In this document: one piece after another, positions 22,481 through 34,560 of the stretch | How positions within the stretch are numbered: position 1 is the first letter of the stretch | Layout of the letters: each line of letters begins with the position of its first letter | Assembly: GCA_027943335.1 (NCBI GenBank) | Contig: BSBK01001579.1 | Coordinates: 561,001 to 625,000, forward strand | DNA length: 64,000 nucleotides | DNA from: Chamaecyparis obtusa | Taxonomy: Eukaryota > Streptophyta > Pinopsida > Cupressales > Cupressaceae | Direction: 5' to 3' | Made by a program: the position numbers and the translations under genes | Notes under the pieces: generated by a model | The model's database searches: none | What the model was told of the DNA's origin: nothing | What the model saw: the letters and a program-made list of their open reading frames with translations, nothing else

Positions 22481-23738
22481 TGTGTGTGTGAAAATTGTAC
22501 CTGATCGGTAGACATAACACTCAGTAAAACATTAGAGGTTAGCTAAAATCAAAATCTTGCAAAATTGAAATCTATCTAACCAAGTGATTTACTGCCTTCT
22601 AGTAGGTACGAGATTAATGTTCTCAGATTGTAATCGAGATCAGTGACCTAGACGACACCTAGATGAAGGATTTGAATGCAAAAGATGGATATGAAATTGA
22701 ATGCAATTAATCTATATTTTTTATATTTTCTATGCAATAAGAATGATAAACTGATATGCTATGGATACTAAATGATCTAACAATGAAGATTCTAACAATG
22801 ATATGAAAACTATGAAATTCTATGCTAAGATATAAAAGCTATGCAATTGAAATTGATCTCACAACGCTTTGAATTCGCAAGTTGATTCCTCAGCCTCCAA
22901 TTCTCCAGCGTGATTGTGCAAAATATGAGATGAGATATGAAGAGCTGAAGCCTTTAATTTATAGAAATCCAGGGCTTTGGAGGTGCATGGATAAAAGCCA
23001 TAAATCACTCAAATTAACTCATCTTGATTTTTGAGTTATCTGATCATGAAAGATAGTTAATTCTCAAAATCATGCAAAAATAGCTTTTTAACTCAAATTA
23101 GAGTTTAGATCAGCTTTTTGAACTCCAAAAGGATGTTGAGTTCCAAAAAGTTAATAACTTGCATTGAGTTTCTGATTTGGAGTTTAACTGTTTCTTTTGA
23201 ATATGCATAATAATTAAGAATTAAATAAATAAATAAAGTGATTTATCCTCAACTCAACTGATTTTTGAAAATAAATAATTAATTTATGGGTTAATCAATG
23301 ATTTAATCAAACTTTTATTAAAAACTATATTATTAAATAATGACAACATGCTTTAATTAATTAAATAAGAATTTAATCAATTAAAGATAGGAATTTTGAT
23401 CTATTGTAAAAATTAAATAATACAATTAATAATAGATAGAATTAAATTTAATTAAACAATTAAGTGGCAAATATTAAATCTAATTAATTAAATATGAAAA
23501 TATTCAATTAATCAAACTTTAGGATAAATGTGATTTATTGCCAAATAATTATAAAATTAAATTTAATTAAGATAATTAAGAATATTACTAGGAATATTCC
23601 CCGATGCAGAATTTAAGATAATCAATTATGATTCGATAATGTTTAGATGTGCCTTAGGTTGGGACTTTGATGTCGATTTTGTTCGATTTGTCGATGTAGG
23701 AGGTTAATGAACTTATAGCCCATTTTTGGGGTATTACA
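22481..23738 (-). repeat. Gypsy-2 5' LTR
   Basis: 1258 bp, identical in length to the 3' LTR. TATA-like CTATAAATTAAAGG on the minus strand near 22951-22964, which matches CTATATAAATGAG in the Gypsy-3 LTR at the same place, so this is probably the element promoter. Confidence 0.96.
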
Positions 23739-23743
23739 CATAT
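23739..23743. repeat. target-site duplication CATAT, right copy
   Basis: Exact partner of 8610-8614. Confidence 0.95.
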
Positions 23744-24242
23744 GCTCAGATGGTATGAGAACTTGGACTCACATGGTCACCTCAACTGTCTTATGTAGAG
23801 TGCAGCATAGAGTATAGGGGATATATCAACCGTGACTAGGGCTACAGGGTGCAAATCTTATATGTTGGAGTGACAAATGCATTCATCGCATGGTTAGGAG
23901 AGCATCCTATTAGGATATTCTCAAACCCCACAAAGAACATTCCTGCAATGGAGGATGTAGAGGATATCATAGGTGCCCCTATGGGCAAAGGCTAGAGATG
24001 GAGAGAGGTCTAGATCCCAGTGATACAGCCTATTCCTCCTCAGTCGTGAGTAGTTCTGATGACACCACCTAGACCATCTGGGTAGATGAGGCCACCTTGA
24101 GGATAAACTACATCATTAGCTAGGCCAATAGTGTTGCAGTGGTGATACACCAAAGGTGAGGGTGAGACCCTAGGTGCAGTTGGCAATGTGGATGATTTAC
24201 TAGGTTCCTATCAAGATGTTGGGAGTGCAGATGATACGCAGG
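23744..24242 (+). pseudogene. PMD gene remnant, part 2 of 3
   Basis: Continues the reading of part 1 in frame: AQMV, stop, ELGLTWSPQLSYVECSIEYR, then NAFIAWLGEHPIRIFSNP and a Pro-rich, Asp-rich stretch to VGSADDTQ at 24240. Stops at about 23754, 23834, 23992, 24004, 24049 and several in 24090-24150. The region after the domain looks like a low-complexity linker. It is cut at 24242 by the gag-only element and resumes at 32235. Confidence 0.62.
24238..24242. repeat. target-site duplication GCAGG, left copy
   Basis: GCAGG precedes the left LTR and is repeated exactly at 32230-32234. Joining across one copy gives a continuous PMD frame (DDTQ-DAVADF). Confidence 0.93.
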
Positions 24243-25921
24243 TGTATCATCTTAAAATGGAAGCACTTCCATGATAAGAGAATTTATCCCTTCAAGTAAG
24301 TTGTCTAAGGTCATGTTAAGCACCTTGATCATGTCTTTACATGTATTTGGCTTTCTCCTTGCTTTCCACTTCTTTTCTGCACTTAATTTCTTCATTATAG
24401 GTGAAATTAGGGTTAGGATCTTGAGGATTCTCCTGAATTTCCCTCTTCCATGGCTCTATTTTCTAGGTAGGACTTAGAAATAGGTCCTCCTAGCCTTCAT
24501 CATAGTCATCATAGGATTTTATGCCTATCCCTGGCATTATGTCCTATTCTGATATCATTTCTAAGTCTCTAGGCATCCTTGGGACCTCCTGTCTTGATTC
24601 TGGCTGGATCTAGGCCCACAGGGTCAGAATAGAGGTTGATCCTAACCATGTCAAGATCAAGCTCAATCCTGACTAGGTTAGAATCAAGCTTGATCCTAAC
24701 TAGGTTAGTTACAAGCTCAATTTTGCCCCCTTCTTTCAAATTTCAAATTCCTTGATTTTTGGGTATCAGGTTTCAGGGATATTTGTTTTCCTGCCTCCGA
24801 GTCAACCATTTTAGGTTTCGAAATGGTAAATCCTTAAATTAAATTTAATCTAGGTATATTTTCTAAAGGTTAGGACCTAATTGGGATTTAATTCTCCAAG
24901 GTGGCCCCTCTAGAGGATTGTGCCCTAGTTCACTATAAAAGGAGGCCTTCCTCTCTCATTTTCATCATCAAGTTTTCATGCTCAAGCTTTCTCAAGCTCT
25001 CAAGTTCAAGCAAGTCTTCAAGCATTCAAGTGTTCAATCATCCATCCCTCAAGGAGATCCATTATTAGCCATTGAAGGATTCAATCTCTTTGGATCCCCC
25101 TTGAAGATCCATCCTTCTACATTCATCCAAGCCTTCTCATATGCAAAGATCAAGTCAAGATTGGTGTTGAAGATCAAATTCCATTGATTGGAGACATCCT
25201 ACGTTCATTCTACATCCATTGAAGCATTCCTACTTGTGGATTTGAGGATTTGAATCCTCTACAAGGACTTCAACATAAGCGAGGTGATTTGTTTCAATTA
25301 CTTTGTTTATGCACACTACATTTCAATTCAATTTCAAGGTTAATTCCTAAATTGGGGTTTGACCAAGGAAAACCCCCCATACAACAAAAACCCCCATTCT
25401 CTTGTAGGTACAGGTGTGGGATTTCAGATCTGAGAGAAAATTTGGATACCCTTTTCGGCGAACTTCCAAGATCTATGAACAAAGTTAGAATCGACGTTCA
25501 AATAAAGAATCTAGCATTTGACCTTTTATGAGGGTCAAAGTCAACCTAAGCTCATCTTGGGAAAAGATTTCTGGGTTTTCTTCATCTTGGCATTTCCAAT
25601 CCAAAACAAGTTGTAGAATTTCCTGAAACTACACACAGACATCAAAAATTGGCATTTTCTAGATCTTCCCTAATTCAAAGTTAGTATTTGTATTTCAATT
25701 ATTTCAAATTTCAAGCATAACTCCTTTATAGGGAAATATTAGGTTTTTCTCTCTCCTTCATATTCTTCATAGATTGATTCGATTGTGCATTAACCTCTTG
25801 GTTGATCAAATTGGATCTCTCCTTTTAGAATTTGGATTTTGGAATAGATCTCATATTTCCCCCACACATTTATCACAACATATACATATGAATAGGTGTG
25901 ATGCCATTTTACCCCTATTCA
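24243..25921 (+). repeat. gag-only element 5' LTR
   Basis: Starts TGTATCATCTTAAAATGG and ends GCCATTTTACCCCTATTCA. A clean TATA box, CTATAAAAGG, lies at 24933-24942, about 40% into the LTR, followed by a TC-rich start region. The matching right LTR is at 30552-32229. Confidence 0.93.
24934..24941 (+). promoter_or_regulatory. TATA box of gag-only element 5' LTR
   Basis: TATAAAAG, kept as TATAAAAA at 31242-31249 in the other LTR. Start of transcription inferred about 30 bp downstream, in the TTCCTCTCTCATTTTCATC stretch. Confidence 0.7.
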
Positions 25922-25924
25922 TTT

Positions 25925-25937
25925 TGGTGAACTCGAC
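25925..25937 (+). other. gag-only element primer-binding site
   Basis: TGGTGAACTCGAC begins three bases after the 5' LTR. It starts with the TGG that complements a tRNA CCA end. I cannot name the tRNA with confidence. Confidence 0.65.
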
Positions 25938-26112
25938 ATACTTACTCTCTTTTCTTTTGTGTAATTGGATGCCCTATTGTGCTTTCCTTTTATCTTGTTA
26001 GTATTAGATTTTTCCTTTGTGTTAGATCTTGCATGCTAATTAGATTTCAAAAATACAAAAATATTCATGCTTTATGTGTTCTTAATTTAGTTCATTTTCA
26101 TTACATTGGTTT

Positions 26113-29100
26113 ATGAGCTTTACTACCACTAGTCCTACTTATAACATTCTGGTTAGAAGAATTCATAGACTCATGGGTGCCTTTGATCCTGAATCTTCCT
26201 CTCCTTTCCTTAGGATCCTAGATGATAATTTGATTCTTCACGATTCCAATCCTATAATGGAGCAAAAATCTTCTCACTCATCTCATGATGAGGATGACAC
26301 TTTAAGAGTTCCTCCTGAACAAGTCCAAAAAACTTTCCACTAAACTTGATAAAATGGGTAATTGGCTTATTCAAGAGAACCATAATCAAGATTCCATTCA
26401 AGCTATAGAGGCTCTTAAGAAAGTTCTCCATCATAGTGATCAAGGTGTTAACCTCTTGCATGGTATTACTCACCTTGTGCATTCAAATATTAAACCTTTA
26501 GCTCAAGAAGCTCAAGATTTAGGGTTGATTCCTCCTATCACTAGTGTTGAAACTCATTCTAATCCTTTACCTAGTATTCCTACCTATACTCCTTTGGTGA
26601 CTATGATGGTTCCCTCTGTTCCTATGAGTGTTCCTCTAGTGTCCTTTCCTACCTCACAACATTCATATCATAATGTTCCTTTTACTTATTCCAATCTACT
26701 TCCAACTATCGTTCCTAGTGTTCCTCTAGTTGTGTCTTCTATTCCTATAGCTTCTTACACCTTACCTAGTGTGTCTAATGTTTCTACTCCTATTTCCTCT
26801 AATGATTCAACTATCATTAGTTTGGCTCAAACTGTGTCATCCTTGCAACAAAAAATTGCTTCCTTAACTCAAAACAAGTTTAGTATTCCTAGATGTGACA
26901 TGGCAAGCCCTCTATTCTGGGATATTATTCATACTCTTGTTCCTCAAGAAGGTGAGATTCCTCATCTTGAGAATTATAATGGAAAAGGAGATCCTATTCA
27001 TCATATTAAAACATTCCAAATCCTTTGTAGTGATTATTCTCATGATCATAGGATTTTAGCCAAACTATTTTCTAGAACCTTCCATGACAAGGCCTTACAA
27101 TGGTATTGTTCCTTGCCTCCGTATTCCATTGATTCCTTTCCACAACTTGCTAATGCCTTTATTCAACAATTTCAAAACAACATTGGCCCACAAGTGTCTT
27201 TGACTAATTTGATGCATTGTAAACAAAGTGCTAAAGAAAAGTTAACTAAATTTATTGGTAGATTTAAGCATTTGCATGCTCAGATTTCCTATCCTATTCC
27301 TAATATTGATATTCAATGTATGTTTATTTCAAATTTGCAAAATGATATTAGAGATAAGATTATGCTTGCTGAATTTACCTTTTTTCAGCAACTTTGTGCA
27401 GTGCTTCATCATTATCAATTACAAGTGAGTCAATTTGAGAGCAACACTCCAATGGCTCCTGTTCCAGTTGATAAGAGTGATGCCGCTCCTAATCCAAAGA
27501 AATTTCAAAAATTCAATAATTATGTCAAGATAAACAAACAAGCGAATGCAGTTGCTGATCAAGTTGTTGTTGCATCTCATAATTCCACTTCTGCATCCAC
27601 TACTTTTTTATTAAATCGTACATTTACTCCTCTTTCTGAATCTTTACATGCTATTATGAATAGGTTGTTAACTGCTAATATGATTACTTTGCCTCCTATT
27701 CGACCTCTTTTACCTGCTACGATTGAATCTAAATCTTTTGATCAAAATGCTTTTTGTCAATATCATCATCAGAATGGTCATGATACTAAGAAGTGTTATT
27801 CTTTAAAACATAAGGTTCAAGATTTAATTGATTCTAATGCCTTATCTATTGATAATCTTGATGGTAGTGGGAAGAAATTTGTCTCTCCTCCTAATCAGAA
27901 CCTTCAAATCTATATGAACCCTTTACCTACACATGATACTAATACAATTGCTCAACCATCTACTATGGAAATTGTGTATGATTCAAAGATGGATGATCTC
28001 AATCATGTTGTTAATCAAGTGGAGCATGTTGGTCAATCAGTATCTCCACCTCAACCTTAACCTCAACCTCAACCTCAGATTTAACCTAAAGTTCAATCTC
28101 AACCTCAACCAAAACCTAAAATGAAAACTCAACCTAAACCTCGACAACAACCTAAGAATAAAAGACCTCAAGAACTTTTTATTACCTTTGATGACTTTGA
28201 GACTATTAAAGCTCCTGATGGTCCCGTTTACATTGCTGCTAGGATTGCTCAGAAACCTACTCGTGGTTGTCTTGTTGATCCTACATCCTTAGTTAATGTT
28301 ATCACTAAAGAAAATATTATTATGAAAAGCTTACAATGTGACTTTTATTATACATCGGATGTGTGGATTCAAACTTGTAATGGTTTTCTTTATCCATCAT
28401 TTGGTTCTATTACTTTACCAGTTGAACTTTTTGGAAAAATTGTGAACACTACCTTTGTTGTAGTTCCTACTTCTGATCAATTTCAAGTTAAGCTAGGTTT
28501 TCCTTGGTTGAAGGCCATGCATGATGTTGCTTCACCTATCCATAATTGTATTAAATTCATTCTTGATAACAAAATAAAGATGATTAATCATAGTCTATAT
28601 CAACCTTCTAGGCCTAGAGATTGTGCTGCTCCTGATTTCTTTTGGCCTTCATTACCTAATTCATGTCCTCCTCGACTTGATAATATTTTTTGATCCTATC
28701 AAGCTTATAAACATCATAAGATTCTTGAATTAAGCTCACCTCCTAAGGATATTAATCATGGTCTTTTGCCTACACCTTCGATACCTCCTTTAACTATGGC
28801 TTCTAGTTCTATTAATCAAGTTCCTTCTACCGAACCTATCAAAGATCATGTGATTTTTTCTCCTATTGTTAATAATCCTATTGATCTTCCTAAAGAACCT
28901 ATGAAGGATCCTAAGATTGTTCCTCCTAGTTCTCAACCTATTTCAAATAAATCAAAATGTAATCGATCTGCTAATGAACGACGTAAAAAGTGTCATGCTC
29001 ATGCTAAAGCTCAAAGATCTCTATCTTCCTTGGATAAACCTATGCATGATGTGTTAGAAGAGGTTATTACTAATAATGATGTTCACATGCATGATTATGA

Positions 29101-29395
29101 TGATTCTATTCATATCTTAGATCCTATTTTGATTAATTTGGATGAAAAAGATACTCTCGATGATAATAATGATGTTAATGATGAATATGAGACTATTGAA
29201 ATTGACATTGATTTACCTAATATGCTTTCATCACAATTAACTCTTACACCTATTATCAAACATTGTGATTCTCAAGAGGATCCTTGGTTGGAACTAGCTA
29301 TTATACCTACTATGTTGGATATAGTCCCTCTTGTGAGTTACCCACCTTCCCTAAATGATATACAACAAGATGGGGAGAGTAGGTGGCACACTTGA
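26113..29395 (+). pseudogene. gag with protease-like domain (gag-only element)
   Basis: ATG at 26113 (MSFTTTSPTYN). A one-base frame change near 26325-26340, in a run of A, links it to the main frame, which runs to 29395 with three in-frame stops: TAA near 28058-28060, TAA near 28082-28084 and TGA at 28691-28693, all one C-to-T step from Gln or Arg codons. Domains: Pro/Ser/Val-rich stretch; gag core (RTFHDKALQWYCSLPPYSI, AFIQQFQNNIG); knuckle FCQYHHQNGHDTKKC (C-x2-H-x4-H-x4-C); a (CCTCAA)n Pro-Gln tract; a retropepsin-like fold (GCLVDPTSLVNVITKENI, KLGFPWLKAMHD) whose Asp-Pro-Thr replaces Asp-Thr-Gly, so probably not catalytic; and a Lys/Asp-rich tail. Role inferred: RNA packaging and particle assembly in trans with an autonomous partner. 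Confidence 0.85.
28047..28145 (+). repeat. CCTCAA hexamer tract inside gag
   Basis: Degenerate hexamer repeats CCTCAACCTCAACCTCAG and CCTAAA variants encode a Pro-Gln/Pro-Lys run. Two of the units carry TAA in place of CAA. Confidence 0.75.
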
Positions 29396-30535
29396 CCAGC
29401 TTGCCCTTCATGGTAGCTTTGTTGTGTGTTTTCCTTCTATACTATGCTTCTCCCATAATGTTTTTGCTAAATGTCATTAGATTCTTTTATACAATCCTTG
29501 TTACTCAGTTGGTGCAAGGTGATAAAAAAATCCATATTGTTGTTCAAATCCTTCTATATGTATCTTTATTCTTCTATGCATTGTTCAATGTTATGTCATA
29601 AATGTGCTATTGTTCATAAATGTTTCCTTGTGTAATTTGCTTGGATTCGAGATATGGTAGCACTAATTATTTTTGGTCTCCATGTCATGGTCCAAAAAGA
29701 TTCTCCTTCGTATATCTTATGTGATCTTTCCTCCTTTGTGATTGTAGTTCTACTTTCTTTGGGGAATGATGTCAATTCATTTGCAATAATATTATATATA
29801 TATTATCTTATGATCATACTGACCCCACAGTAGGTAGATCCCTTCTGTGTTCTTAGTATGTTTCTATGATATTTCCCTTGATTTGTCTTTTTCTGGGGGC
29901 ATCTCGATGTGGAAACATAATCAATGGATTTCTTTATGTTTCTGTTAAAGCCATTGCTCCTGTTAAAGTGTCAATAATGACTTTAACGTGGGGGCATATG
30001 CTCTGCTCACCTATTGTACACACACACTTTTTGATACACACATATTATTTTTCAAGATACTTTTCTTCCTTTTTGGATTAGTAACTAATCCTTAAAGCAT
30101 GGATTTATATTTTAGGATCTCTTGATCCCTCTAGTTTCAAATATACACATATTTTGATCCCTTAAGGTCGGAGGTATCCTTAAGACTGGATCTCTTTTGT
30201 TTTTTGTTTTTATTCTTATGGAATAGAATATTCCTAAGGATGAATCCTTGATGGGTTGACTAGTGAGTAGCCACATTCACTAGGTGGTTCAATTCCATCT
30301 TTCCAGTTGCACCATTTTCTGGTGTGGTTCACAATGGGACATAAGTTCTCATTGGGTGAGGTAATCACACCTTCTTTCTCTCTCTAGAGATGTCTCTCTT
30401 ATTATGATCTAGGATTCAATGAAGACTTGAGTCCCTAGGGGCTTAAGGTTTCCCTTTGTCCCTTGGATTATGATAAGATTATCTTTTCATTCTGATCTCC
30501 TTTACCAAGAGTTTGCATCGAGTCCATACTCTTGC
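29396..30535 (+). other. non-coding tail of gag-only element
   Basis: About 1.1 kb between the gag stop and the polypurine tract. No recognisable domain; short open stretches only. Nothing else seen. Confidence 0.6.
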
Positions 30536-30551
30536 TAAAGTGGGGGCTTAA
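30536..30551 (+). other. gag-only element polypurine tract
   Basis: AAAGTGGGGGCTTAA, directly before the 3' LTR. Mostly purine, with a CTT interruption. Confidence 0.6.
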
Positions 30552-32229
30552 TCTATCATCTTAAAATGGAAGCACTTATATGATAAGAGTGGTTAGCCCT
30601 CTGAGTAAGTGGTCTGGGGTCATGTTAAGTTCCTTGATTAGGTCTTTGCATGTATTTGTCTTTCTCCCCTCTTTCCACTTCTTTTCTGCACTTAATTTCT
30701 TCATTATAGGTGAAATTAGGATTAGGATCTCAAGGATTCTCCCAAATTTCCCTCTTCCATGGCTCTATTTTCTAGGTAGGACTTAGAAATAGGTCCTCCT
30801 AGCCTTCATCATAGTCACCATAGGATTTTATGTCTATCCTTGGCATTCTGTCCTATTTTGATATCATTTCTAGGTCTCTGGGCATCCTCGGGACCTCATG
30901 TCTTGATTCTGGCTGGATCTGGGCCCATAGGGTTAGAATCGAGGTTGATCTTGACCAAGTCAGGATTGAGCTCAATCCTAACTAGGTCAGAATCAAGCTC
31001 AATCCTAACTAGGTCAGTTACAAGCTCAATTTTGCCCCCTTCTTTCAAATTTCAAATTTCTTGATTTCCGGGTATCAAGTTTCGAGGATATTTTTTTCCC
31101 GCCTCCGGGTCGGCCATTTCGGGTTTCGGAATGGTAAATCCTTAAATTGCATTTAATCTAAGCATATTTCCTAAAGGTTAGGACCTAATTGGGATTTAAT
31201 TCTCCAAGGTGGCCCCTCTAGAGGATTGTGCCCTAGTTCACTATAAAAAGAGGCCTTCCTCTCTCATTTTCATCATCAAGTTTTCATGCTCAAGCTCTCT
31301 CAAGCTCTCAAGTTCAAGCAAGTCTTCAAGCACTCAAGTGTTCAAGCATCCATCCCTCAAGGAGATCCATTGTTAGCCATTGAAGGATTCAATCTCTTTG
31401 GAGCACCCTTGAAGATCCATCCTTCTACATTAATCCAAGCCTTCTCATATGCAAAGATCAAGTCAAGATTGGTGTTGAAGATCAAATTCCATTGATTAGA
31501 GACATCCTACATTCATTCTACATCCATTGAAGCATTCCTACTTGTGGATTTGAGGATTTGAATCCTCTACAAGGACTTCAACATAAGCAAGGTGATTTGT
31601 TTCAATTACTTTGTTTATGCACACTACATTTCAATTCAATTTCAATGTTAATTCCTAAATTGGAGTTTGACCAAGGCAAACCCCCCATACAACAAAAACC
31701 CCCATTGTCTTGTAGGTACAGGTGCAGGATTTTGGATCTAAGAGCAAATTTGGATACCCTTTTTGGAAAACTTTCGAGATCTATGAACAAAGGTAGAATC
31801 GACCTTCAAATAAAGAATCTAGGCTTTGACCTTTTATGAGGGTCAAAGTCAACCTAAGCTCATCTTGGAAAAAGATTTTTGGGTTTTCTTCATCTCAGCA
31901 TTTCCAGTCTAGAATAGGTTGTAGAATTTCTTGAAAGTACACACAAACATCAGAAATTGGCATTTTCCAAGTCCACCGTAATTCCAGGTTAGTATTTGTA
32001 TTTCAATTATTTCAAATTTCAAGCATAACTCCTTTATAGGGAAATATTGGGTTTTTCTCTCTCCTTCATATTCTTCATAGATGTATTTGATTGTGCATTA
32101 ACCTCTTGGTTGATCAAATTGGATCTCTCCTTTTAGAATTTGGATTTGGGAATAGATCTTATATTTCCCCCACACATTTATCACAAGATATACATTTGAA
32201 TAGGTGTGATGCCATTTTACCCCTACTCA
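30552..32229 (+). repeat. gag-only element 3' LTR
   Basis: Homologous over its full length to 24243-25921. It begins TCTATCATC where the other LTR has TGTATCATC, so the canonical TG start is mutated here. Ends ACCCCTACTCA. Confidence 0.93.
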
Positions 32230-32234
32230 GCAGG
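32230..32234. repeat. target-site duplication GCAGG, right copy
   Basis: Exact partner of 24238-24242. Confidence 0.93.
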
Positions 32235-32720
32235 ATGCAGTTGCTGATTTTTGTTTACGTGCAGAGTTTTGACGTTGTAAGGCACACATTGAGGCTAGCA
32301 CTAATTATCCTATGGAGGAGGCAGAGACAGCAACAGGTGAGGAAGATCTTAGATTGAGACAGATGCCACATGATATCATTAGGTGACTCCAACAGTAGAT
32401 ACATGACCTGAGGCTTCAGAGCATGACTTTTGAGGTTCATCTCAGAGATTGTGAGAGGCAGTTGCAAGAGCAGGAGGCCGATGTGAGATGACTACAGGCT
32501 GAGGTGATCCATTAGATGAGTCTGGCCTCATATTGTGTTTCTCTTATTATTTTAGGGTACCTACTGATCAGAGAGTGCCATCATATTCTGAGTACATGCT
32601 TGCTTCTTAGGGAGCTAGGGCACCACGTGCCGACCCACCACTAGATGCACCTATCAAGGAGGAGGAGCACCAGATGTTGAGGACTAGGTAGACAACCAAT
32701 CTGTCATAGTGTTCTCATTT
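32235..32720 (+). pseudogene. PMD gene remnant, part 3 of 3 (coiled-coil tail)
   Basis: Continues in frame from part 2: DAVADFCLRAEF, then a Glu/Gln/Arg-rich stretch with heptad-like pattern (IHDLRLQSMTFEVHLRDCER, QLQEQEADVR, LQAEVIH) broken by stops at about 32270, 32384, 32396, 32488 and 32513. After about 32525 a shifted frame reads VPTDQRVPSYSEYML and DAPIKEEEHQMLRTR then a stop near 32690. Coiled-coil C-termini are common in plant genes of this type. No function claimed; long decayed. Confidence 0.58.
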
Positions 32721-33249
32721 TTGTCATTTTTTTTCATACATTGATCATATCTGATAGCTCAGTCAAGCTCATTCTTTTGTATACTATGCCAGTAGTGCAC
32801 CCTTGTACTATTCTGATTATTGGATATATATATATATACAAGATCTTCTTGGTTGACTTCATATGCACTTGTCATTTGGTTTATGATTATTATATCATGT
32901 GATGTAAATTCTTTATGTGTTGGTGTATAATGTATGGAATATGCAATCCAATGTTTACTTTCAAATGTATGGATTATGGAAATGTATGATTAGTTTGTGC
33001 TTTATGAATGTTCATGTATGTATGCAATGGATGTATGAAATGATCATGATATGTAATGTAAATGCAATGATACACATGATATATTTTGTAGGTACTGATG
33101 AAGGCAAGTGCTCGGTCATTTGTCAAAATGGATGTTTTAACCCAGGATGGTAACTTCTTTTTGATCTATTAAGGAGACATTTGTGTGATACTCAGTCCTT
33201 GTGTCATGTTTAGCATAGTTTTGGAGAATCCTTAACCATCAAACTAATT
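32721..33249. other. unassigned AT-rich stretch
   Basis: Follows the PMD remnant, possibly its 3' untranslated part. Contains a (TA)n run at 32826-32840 and repeated TGTATGxA text (32925-33060). No gene or element end recognised. The left boundary of Gypsy-3 lies in or just after it. Confidence 0.5.
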
Positions 33250-34560
33250 TTGAAATCATGAGAGAAATGAAACCATGCAAAGTGCAAAATGAAATACAAA
33301 CCTAGGACCTAGGACTTAGTCATTGATCATGTGTCGGTCTTTTTCATCACTCAATATTTATTAGGTAACTGGATAGTCGATACAATGTCCACTGGCTAGA
33401 AAACCATGGACATATGAATATGGAATTTTTTTCAAAGTGTCGGATTAGATATAAGCACCAAGGCATAAACGCTAGGATGACCTGAATACCATATCCATTT
33501 TAATATTACAATTTGTATAAGCATCAGAACATAAACATTGTGATGACTTGAATACACCTTGCATACAAACACACCAAGCAAAGGAGATGATTTAGTTTTC
33601 CATGTGAAGTATCCACAGTGACCCTTTATCATTCACATCCTTGGATAACTTTGCGTTTCACAATAGAAATAAGAAATTACTCAAAAGAAAAAGTTAGATC
33701 AAACTTCCATGAAGCTTCCAAGCATCGATGGTCGAGGTACACATGGCCATCCAATACAAGATGGAGACACTTATAGTGGACACCAATTCAAACAAGAATT
33801 TCCAAAGTTATTAGATTTTCACTCAAAGTAGAAAACAAAGAAAATATTATGCCTCTAGTCATCACCCTCTAAACCCTATAAAAGACATCATCGAGGAGTT
33901 CATAGGAAAAGAATATGCAAAAATCTCAATGTGAATCAGTAAGCATACAATGAGATAAAAGCAGTTAAGGAAATATTATTTTCGTTTGTTGTTGATCTTT
34001 GTTTGTGTTTGGTTGCAAAATCATTTTTGGTAAGGAGACATACAGACTGACTAGGATGTGGCTTCAAAGTACTCTGACTAGACATGACTCATCTGAGGTA
34101 CTGAGGACTGCAGGATATGACATTGATTGCCCCCAAGTTTGGAACATTGATAGGATACAGATGCATTTGTTGATTGGTATACAGACCAAATTTATTAAAA
34201 ACATGGATATATACAAACTCAAGCAGATTGAAAGCTAGGAAATACCAAGATTTCACTGATAGATGAGGCATTTTGATACAAGTGGCACGCGTTTGTCGGG
34301 TTTTCACCATCTTGGTAGAGATTCTATTTTTTCTACCAAGGCACATGTTTCCAGGTTTTCACCAAGGCACTTTTTCTTCTTTTTCTTTGTATTTTTCATC
34401 ATTTCAATTTTTTAGTATTTTTATTTTTTTTGTGATACATCAAGGTGCCTATTGCTAGGTTTTCACTAGGATGATCATTTTTTCAAGACTTTTTCTTATT
34501 TTTATAATCTTTTTAGGACATTTTACCATAGACTTAATGTCTTGAGCATAGAATTTCTTT
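33250..34560 (-). other. Gypsy-3 tail between pol and lost 3' LTR
   Basis: Co-linear with 10900-12300 of Gypsy-2: CCTAGGACCTAGG segment, ATACAATGTCCACTGG, two GATGACCTGAATA-like segments (about 33475 and 33540) and three AGGTTTTCAC motifs (about 34298, 34354, 34460). No coding sequence supported. Confidence 0.7.

Larger units (their letters stand above)
8615..23738 (-). mobile_element. Gypsy-2: complete 15.1 kb Ty3/gypsy Tat-type element
   Basis: Both LTRs (1258 bp each), primer-binding site, gag, protease, RT, RNase H, second RNase H, integrase, tail, polypurine tract and a 5-bp target duplication are all present on the minus strand. By eye the LTRs differ at about 18 positions (roughly 1.4%), so the insertion is fairly young, yet every coding region carries stops. 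Domain order, a second archaeal-type RNase H between RT/RNase H and integrase, the G-patch after the protease and the long leader and tail point to the Tat/Ogre group. It lies inside a PMD pseudogene. Confidence 0.95.
24243..32229 (+). mobile_element. gag-only LTR retrotransposon (TR-GAG type), 8.0 kb
   Basis: Two LTRs of 1679 and 1678 bp, a primer-binding site, one gag-protease-like reading frame, a non-coding tail, a purine-rich tract and a 5-bp target duplication. No RT, RNase H or integrase motif is present in any frame I read between the LTRs. This matches non-autonomous elements described in plants as TR-GAG. The LTRs differ by several percent by eye, clearly more than those of Gypsy-2, so this insertion is the older of the two in the PMD pseudogene. 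Confidence 0.9.

Noticed and set aside
24978..25531. Paired open frames found in both LTRs of the gag-only element (24978-25531 and 31286-31839)
   Set aside because: Conserved only because the LTRs are copies of each other; they lie in the R/U5 leader and show no domain.
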